In this document: in pieces, positions 13,692 through 17,550 of the stretch | Layout of the letters: every line of letters begins with the position of its first letter | Numbering within the stretch: position 1 is the stretch's first letter | Source of the DNA: Methanomassiliicoccaceae archaeon | GTDB taxonomy: Archaea; Thermoplasmatota; Thermoplasmata; Methanomassiliicoccales; Methanomethylophilaceae | Assembly (NCBI GenBank): GCA_016282555.1 | Contig: JAEEKU010000139.1 | Coordinates: 1 to 17,550 of the forward strand | Length of the DNA: 17,550 nucleotides | Direction: 5' to 3' | Made by a program: the position numbers and the translations under genes | The notes under the pieces: model-generated | What the model saw: the letters and a program-made list of their open reading frames with translations, nothing else | What the model was told of the DNA's origin: nothing | Database searches by the model: none

Positions 13692-15269
13692 TCACTCCTT
13701 GAAGCAGAGGGATCTCACTTCGGCGGAACCGATCTCGGAGGCGATGCGGGATACTACCTCCTGGGGAACGGTGCGGTCGGCGGTCAGGAACATCAGGGCC
13801 TTTCTGCCGGATCTTCCCACGGACATCTGGCCGATGTTTATGTTCTCCTTTCCGAGGTTGTTTCCGACTATTCCTATGACTCCGGGGGCGTCGTCGTAAT
13901 TGACGTACACCATGTTTCCGAACAGGGGGATGTCGAAGGAGAAGGAGTCGAAGCCGACGAGCCTCATCTGCCCTCCGATGACGGTTCCGCGGATGGAGCG
14001 CTTCTCGGAGCCGTAGGTGAACCTCATCTCGATCGCGGAGGCGTAATCCTCCGAAACGGGGTTGCTTCCCTCGGTGATGTCCACGCCTTTGGACTTCGCT
14101 ATGGGAAGAGCGTTGATGGTGTTGGCGGTGCCGATGATGTTCTTCAGATATCCGATCGCGGCGTAAGCCGTCAGAAGCTTGGTGGCGTTTCCGGAGAGGT
14201 TTCCGCAGTAGGTTATCTCGAGTTTGTTCAGGGGATGGTTCCCTACGGTCTGCTGGACCATGCTGCCCATCCTCTCGGCGAGAATCACGAAGGGCTCCGT
14301 CTCCGCGTCCAGTTTTCCGCGGGGGGCGTTGATCGCGTTGGATATTATTCCGTCCTTGAGATACATGACGGCGTGCTCCGCAATTTCGACAGCAACTCTC
14401 TCCTGGGCTTCGGCGGTGGACGCCCCGAGGTGCGGGGTGGTGACGAGGTTTCCGAGCTCCAGAAGCTTCTTCTCGTCCTCGGAGAGAGGCTCGTTGCACC
14501 AGACGTCGAAAGCGGCTCCGGCGATTATTCCCTCTTTGAGGGCGGTGTAAAGATCGTCTTCGTTGACTATTCCTCCGCGGGCGACGTTGGCGATTCTCGC
14601 GTTGGGCTTCATCATCCTGAACTGGGGGAGGGATATCATGTTCCTGGTCTCGGGAAGGAGCGGGGTGTGGATGGTCATGAAGTCCGAGGAGGAGATAACC
14701 TCTTCCAGGGTCGTGAGCCTCACTCCGATGGAATCCGCGACTTCCTTGGGAAGATACGGATCGTATCCGATCATCGTCATGTTGAACGCTTTCATGCGTT
14801 TGGCGACCTCTCCTCCGACGCGGCCGACGCCTATTATTCCCAGAACCTTTCCGTTTAGCTCGACTCCGGTGAATTTGGATCTCTTCCATTCGCCTTTGTG
14901 CATGGACTCGTGGGCGAAGGGGATGTTTCTGGCCAGCGCGAGAAGCATGGCGCAGGAGTGCTCCGCCGCCGATAGAATGTTGGCGGACGGGGTGTTCATC
15001 ACGAGGATTCCCTTGGCGGTGGCCGCGGGAACGTCGATGTTGTCGACTCCGACTCCGGCGCGTCCGATTATGCGGAGCTTTCCGGCGGAATCGATGACTC
15101 TGGAAGTCACTTTGGTTCCCGACCTGATTATAAGGCAGTCGTAATCTCCGATGATGCTGCAGAGCTCGTCCTCGGAGAGCCCCGGCTTTACGTCCACCGG
15201 GAATCCGGAATTCTTCAGAATCTCCAGACCCTCCCCGGAGAGAGGATCGGATACAAGGATCTTTGACAA
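13692..15269 (-). CDS. serA: D-3-phosphoglycerate dehydrogenase with ASB and ACT domains
   Basis: This 525-residue enzyme oxidises 3-phosphoglycerate, the first step of serine synthesis. The substrate domain is followed by the NAD site GVGRVG (147-152), with Asp170 after the second strand. The catalytic set is Arg231 (NVARGG), Glu260 (WCNEP) and His280 (TTPHLGAS). The C-terminal half holds an allosteric substrate-binding domain and an ACT domain beginning near YDDAPGVIG, the usual long form in which serine can inhibit. The start is probably TTG at 15269, with GGAGG 7 nt upstream; the ATG at 15275 would leave only one base between that site and the codon. It begins 2 nt after the aminotransferase stop, so the two pathway enzymes are co-made. 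Confidence 0.95.
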   Translation of the reverse strand: MSKILVSDPLSGEGLEILKNSGFPVDVKPGLSEDELCSIIGDYDCLIIRSGTKVTSRVIDSAGKLRIIGRAGVGVDNIDVPAATAKGILVMNTPSANILSAAEHSCAMLLALARNIPFAHESMHKGEWKRSKFTGVELNGKVLGIIGVGRVGGEVAKRMKAFNMTMIGYDPYLPKEVADSIGVRLTTLEEVISSSDFMTIHTPLLPETRNMISLPQFRMMKPNARIANVARGGIVNEDDLYTALKEGIIAGAAFDVWCNEPLSEDEKKLLELGNLVTTPHLGASTAEAQERVAVEIAEHAVMYLKDGIISNAINAPRGKLDAETEPFVILAERMGSMVQQTVGNHPLNKLEITYCGNLSGNATKLLTAYAAIGYLKNIIGTANTINALPIAKSKGVDITEGSNPVSEDYASAIEMRFTYGSEKRSIRGTVIGGQMRLVGFDSFSFDIPLFGNMVYVNYDDAPGVIGIVGNNLGKENINIGQMSVGRSGRKALMFLTADRTVPQEVVSRIASEIGSAEVRSLCFKE

Positions 15270-15271
15270 TT

Positions 15272-16336
15272 TCATTCCTCCAGTATTTCATCGATCGCCG
15301 AAAGCAGTTTGCGGACCCCGTCGGGAGTGGCGTCTCCCATGTGTCCTATCCTGAAAGTTTTCTCTTTGACGTCCCCGTAGCCGTTGGAGATCTCGTAGCC
15401 TCTCTCTTTCAGCCTGGCGTTGAGGGAATCGAAATCGATCTTGCCGCGGTTGACGACGCCGATGGAGTCGGACATGTATCCCTTCTCGGGGAACATTCCC
15501 TCCAGCTTCCTGTCCGCCCAGTTTCTCACGGCATCGGCCATCTCCCTGTGCCTTCTGTATCTCGCCGGCATGCCTTCGGAGAGAGCCTTGTCGAGCTGGT
15601 AGTCGAGACCGTACATCAGCGACACGGGGGGAGTCGTGAGCGCGTAATTCACGTCGCTCTGCTTCTTTATCTTCAGGAGATCGGTGTAAAATCCCCTGTT
15701 CTCCACTTTCTTAGCTTTGTCCAGAAGCCTCTGCGAGCACAACATGATCGCGAGCCCGGGGGGGAGCGCGAGAGCCTTCTGCGTCCCGAAGACGAGGGAA
15801 TCGGGATCCATGTCCTTGATCTTCAGATCCATGGCGAACGCGGAAGTGACGGCATCCACCATGATCAGCGCGCCGGGATTCTGCTTCCTGACCTCGCCGG
15901 CGATCGCGGAAGAATCGCTGAAGACCCCGGTGGAGGACTCGTTGCTCACCCAGTGGACCGCCTCCGTGTCTCCGGTTACCTTTCCCTCTATATGTTCCGG
16001 CTTCATCGCCATTCCCCAGGGAACCTGGACCTTTTCGACGGTTTTCCCGTTCAGCTCCGCGATCTCAATGGAGCGGTTTCCGAAGGAGCCGTTCGTGATT
16101 CCGAGAGATTTTCTGCCCACTCCGTTGCGGATCGCGGCCTCCAGCATTACGGAAGCCGATCCGGCGACCAGAAATACGTCCATATCCGTGCCCAGCGCCT
16201 TGCGGATCTTCTCCACGATACCCTCGTGAAGCTGCTTGTACTCTTTGCATCTGTGAGTGATCATAGGTCTGGTCATGGACTGGAGAACATCGGCCTCCAC
16301 ATTGACCGGACCTACGGTAAACAAAGTTCTGCTCAA
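15272..16336 (-). CDS. Class V aminotransferase, probable phosphoserine aminotransferase
   Basis: This 354-residue PLP enzyme of fold type I belongs to the alanine-glyoxylate/serine-pyruvate branch. The pyridine-nitrogen Asp161 lies in IMVDAVTS and the Schiff-base Lys187 in FGTQKALALPPG. The N-terminus reads LFTVGPVNV, as in archaeal small-subunit aminotransferases. By sequence it resembles alanine-glyoxylate aminotransferase, but its place directly before SerA argues for conversion of phosphohydroxypyruvate to phosphoserine. Such enzymes replace SerC in many archaea. The start is TTG at 16336, with GGTGA 7 nt upstream. It is the first gene of the operon, and a TATTTATC promoter with a tandem operator-like repeat lies just upstream. 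Confidence 0.9.
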   Translation of the reverse strand: MSRTLFTVGPVNVEADVLQSMTRPMITHRCKEYKQLHEGIVEKIRKALGTDMDVFLVAGSASVMLEAAIRNGVGRKSLGITNGSFGNRSIEIAELNGKTVEKVQVPWGMAMKPEHIEGKVTGDTEAVHWVSNESSTGVFSDSSAIAGEVRKQNPGALIMVDAVTSAFAMDLKIKDMDPDSLVFGTQKALALPPGLAIMLCSQRLLDKAKKVENRGFYTDLLKIKKQSDVNYALTTPPVSLMYGLDYQLDKALSEGMPARYRRHREMADAVRNWADRKLEGMFPEKGYMSDSIGVVNRGKIDFDSLNARLKERGYEISNGYGDVKEKTFRIGHMGDATPDGVRKLLSAIDEILEE

Positions 16337-16350
16337 GTTGATCTCACCAT

Positions 16351-16391
16351 TCCCTTACAGGATAATGGAAGGGGTATCCCTTATCTGATAA
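16351..16391 (-). repeat. Tandem 15-bp direct repeat in the serine operon promoter (possible operator)
   Basis: On the minus strand TTATCAGATAAGGGA (16391-16377) and TTATCCTGTAAGGGA (16365-16351) match at 12 of 15 positions and are spaced 26 bp, about two and a half helical turns. The upstream copy contains the perfect palindrome TTATC-A-GATAA and overlaps the candidate TATA element. The downstream copy lies in the expected start/leader region. A bound protein could block TBP access. Confidence 0.45.
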
Positions 16392-16396
16392 ATAAT
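16388..16396 (-). promoter_or_regulatory. TATA box of the serine operon
   Basis: The minus strand reads TTATTTATC. The expected transcription start is near 16365, leaving a leader of about 30 nt that includes the GGTGA site before the TTG at 16336. It overlaps the upstream direct-repeat copy. Confidence 0.5.
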
Positions 16397-16455
16397 AACG
16401 CATGGAATCCGCCGTCCGTGCCTGACCCGGGGCCGGGGCATCCTTCTCCGGCATC

Positions 16456-16464
16456 ATTAAAAAG
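16456..16464 (+). promoter_or_regulatory. TATA-like element of the hpt gene
   Basis: CATTAAAAAGG lies about 31 nt before the ATG at 16488, placing the transcription start within a few bases of the start codon. No ribosome-binding site precedes the ATG, so translation is probably leaderless. Between this element and the divergent serine promoter is a GC-rich stretch with a repeated CCCCGG. Confidence 0.45.
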
Positions 16465-16487
16465 GCATAATTCTCTGATCGGAACCG

Positions 16488-17045
16488 ATGTCAAAAGACA
16501 GGATCGTCCGGACCTACCTCGATTCCAGAATGGTCATGAAAGGAAACTATCCCTATTTCGTCAACCCCGTCTCCGACGGAAACCCGGGCATAACCAAAGA
16601 ACTTCTGGACGAGATAACGGACAATATTCTGGAGATTTCGGATCTGGACTGCGATCTGATACTGGCCCCGGAAGCGATGGGGATACAGTACGCGGCCGCC
16701 CTCACTATAAGGACGGGAATACCCTTTCAGGTCATCAGAAAAAGAGGGCACGGATTCCCGGACGAGATCTCCTTCATAAAATCCACCGGATACGGCGAAT
16801 CGCAGATGTTCATATCGGGACTGAAAGAGGGTACCCGCGCGGTTATCGTCGACGACGTGCTCAGCACCGGGGGGACGCTCAGATCGATGATCAAAGCGCT
16901 GAAAGAGCACGGCGTCGCCGTAACGGAGGTCATCGTCGTGCTCGACAAATCGGATTCGGCCAGGAGCATTTCCGAAGAAACCGGCGTTCCTGTGAAATCG
17001 GTGCTTAAAGTCGGGGTGAAAGACGGCAGACCGGTGCTGCGTTAA
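16488..17045 (+). CDS. hpt: Hypoxanthine/guanine phosphoribosyltransferase (archaeal Hpt type)
   Basis: This 185-residue purine salvage enzyme transfers phosphoribose from PRPP to hypoxanthine and/or guanine. Conserved stretches of the methanogen Hpt family are visible: the KGNYPYFVNPVSDG start region (18-31), CDLILAPEAMGIQYAAAL (55-72), the FQVIRKRGHG strand (80-89), the TGYGESQMFISG loop (100-111) and the PRPP-binding loop VIVDDVLSTGGT (119-130). The length is typical. Homologues are sometimes labelled adenine PRTase, so base preference is uncertain. It stands alone on the plus strand, divergent from the serine operon. It balances the de novo route represented by purH. The gene ends before a hairpin at 17104-17122. 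Confidence 0.92.
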   Translation: MSKDRIVRTYLDSRMVMKGNYPYFVNPVSDGNPGITKELLDEITDNILEISDLDCDLILAPEAMGIQYAAALTIRTGIPFQVIRKRGHGFPDEISFIKSTGYGESQMFISGLKEGTRAVIVDDVLSTGGTLRSMIKALKEHGVAVTEVIVVLDKSDSARSISEETGVPVKSVLKVGVKDGRPVLR

Positions 17046-17103
17046 ACGCGCGATCCTTCCGGGATGCGGAGAACCTTGCGGGAAATAAGAGATTAAAGGG
17101 GAC

Positions 17104-17131
17104 CGGAGCCGGAGAGGCTCCGATCGGTTTT
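17104..17131. terminator. Candidate terminator between hpt and the right-hand gene
   Basis: CGGAGCC (17104-17110) pairs with GGCTCCG (17116-17122) around a GGAGA loop, followed five bases later by four T residues. It lies about 60 nt after the hpt stop and about 20 nt after the convergent gene's stop, so it may serve both strands. The T tract is short, making this weaker than the other two terminators in the window. Confidence 0.45.
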
Positions 17132-17150
17132 GAAAAGGTCAGCGCCTTCC

Positions 17151-17550
17151 TTACTTGGTCAGAGTAGGCCCGAATACGAGATCCAGGGGAGAGGCCGAGT
17201 AGTCCTGGGGCGCCAGCTGGGCGTATCCGTACTGGGCGTTGTCGATGTTCCATCCGGGAACGGCTTTGTATGCGGTGACGTCGATATCCAACATCCACGC
17301 GTTGGAGGCTTCCGAGACGTCCTTGTACTTGGATCCTTCCGCGAGTGAGATGCCGTAATCTTCGACATCGGGGAACGTGTACGTTGCGGCCATGGTTCTG
17401 TACCATACGATCAGCGCCGTGTCGGCGTCCCCGTATCCGCCAGTCTCTCCGTCGTATACGAGATCGTAGTCCGCGGCCGCGGGATAGACGCCTTCGTTGC
17501 TGATGCCCATCGCAGCTGCCGCGGGTCCGTCGACGTCGGGGTAGTTCTCG
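17151..17550 (-). CDS. Acidic, tyrosine-rich protein, C-terminal part (probably exported; partial)
   Basis: The frame is open to the right edge; 132 C-terminal residues are visible, ending in TAA. I do not recognise the family. The segment is strongly acidic (about 21 Asp/Glu against 5 Lys/Arg) and contains 13 tyrosines, many glycines and alanines, and no cysteine. Repeated short motifs such as ADYD, GGYGDAD and QDYSA are seen. This composition is typical of secreted or cell-surface archaeal proteins. No membrane anchor is visible at the C-terminus, so any signal peptide or anchor would be in the missing part. An internal ATG at 17510 is unlikely to be the true start because the frame continues upstream without change in composition. 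Confidence 0.7.
   Translation of the reverse strand, partial: ENYPDVDGPAAAAMGISNEGVYPAAADYDLVYDGETGGYGDADTALIVWYRTMAATYTFPDVEDYGISLAEGSKYKDVSEASNAWMLDIDVTAYKAVPGWNIDNAQYGYAQLAPQDYSASPLDLVFGPTLTK

Noticed and set aside
13276..15291. A 671-codon open frame on the minus strand appearing to fuse a basic protein to the small unknown protein
   Set aside because: Its first four-fifths is an Arg/His/Ser-rich out-of-phase reading of serA; only the last 136 codons after an AAGGAG site look like protein.
16427..16442. GC-rich CCCCGG repeat between the hpt and serine promoters as an operator
   Set aside because: Only two copies of a 6-bp low-complexity motif; no clear dyad or spacing to support a site.
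1..17550. CRISPR array, insertion sequence, prophage, toxin-antitoxin or defence island
   Set aside because: No regularly spaced repeats, transposase, integrase, phage or nuclease-effector genes were found; genes are core metabolism and information processing.

Overview
The window reads as a moderately GC-rich archaeal chromosome segment. The archaeal assignment is firm: there is a PCNA clamp, a TFS cleavage factor, a Csl4 exosome subunit, an XPD-type Fe-S helicase, a CPSF2-type beta-CASP RNase, a geranylgeranyl reductase for ether lipids and a methanogen-type Hpt phosphoribosyltransferase. My best guess at lineage is a Thermoplasmata relative such as Methanomassiliicoccales. That is an inference, based on gene content, a bacterial-type fused PurH, leaderless promoters and the absence of TAG stops (20 visible stops: 16 TGA, 4 TAA). 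No rRNA, tRNA, CRISPR array, insertion sequence or prophage was seen. Nearly all of the window is tightly packed housekeeping genes.

Layout. (1) 1-4918, minus strand: a compact operon read right to left as TFS, PCNA, transketolase N half, transketolase C half, transaldolase, geranylgeranyl reductase, and the start of a Trm5/TYW2-like tRNA methyltransferase that runs off the left edge. (2) 4919-5150: a divergent promoter region with a GC-rich leader that can form several hairpins. (3) 5151-7397, plus strand: beta-CASP RNase, a divergent NadC-fold protein and a small zinc-finger protein, closed by a strong hairpin/T-tract terminator. (4) 7424-8971, minus strand: purH. Its 340-base upstream region holds a TATA box, a predicted transcript of about 95 nt ending in an intrinsic terminator, and two operator-like inverted repeats. 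(5) 9316-11098, plus strand: METTL5-like rRNA methyltransferase, Csl4, and a ThiI-type sulfurtransferase lacking its RNA-binding domain. (6) 11103-16336, minus strand: a serine operon (class V aminotransferase, SerA) continuing into an unknown 136-aa protein, XPD helicase and a small HesB/IscA-like protein. (7) 16488-17045, plus strand: Hpt purine salvage. (8) From 17151 to the right edge, minus strand: the C-terminal part of an acidic, Tyr-rich, probably exported protein.

How it fits together. Transketolase and transaldolase supply pentose phosphates, hence PRPP, which purine synthesis (PurH) and salvage (Hpt) consume. SerA plus the aminotransferase make phosphoserine, and serine feeds one-carbon units to PurH. 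TFS, PCNA, XPD, Csl4, beta-CASP RNase, METTL5 and ThiI belong to transcription, replication/repair, RNA decay and RNA modification. Initiation follows two styles: operon-internal genes with a GGAGG-like site 7-8 nt before a TTG codon, and leaderless genes whose ATG lies 27-31 nt after a TATA box. No clearly new multi-gene system is present. The most interesting points are regulatory (the purH leader and the serine-operon operator) and the NadC-like protein that has lost most catalytic residues.
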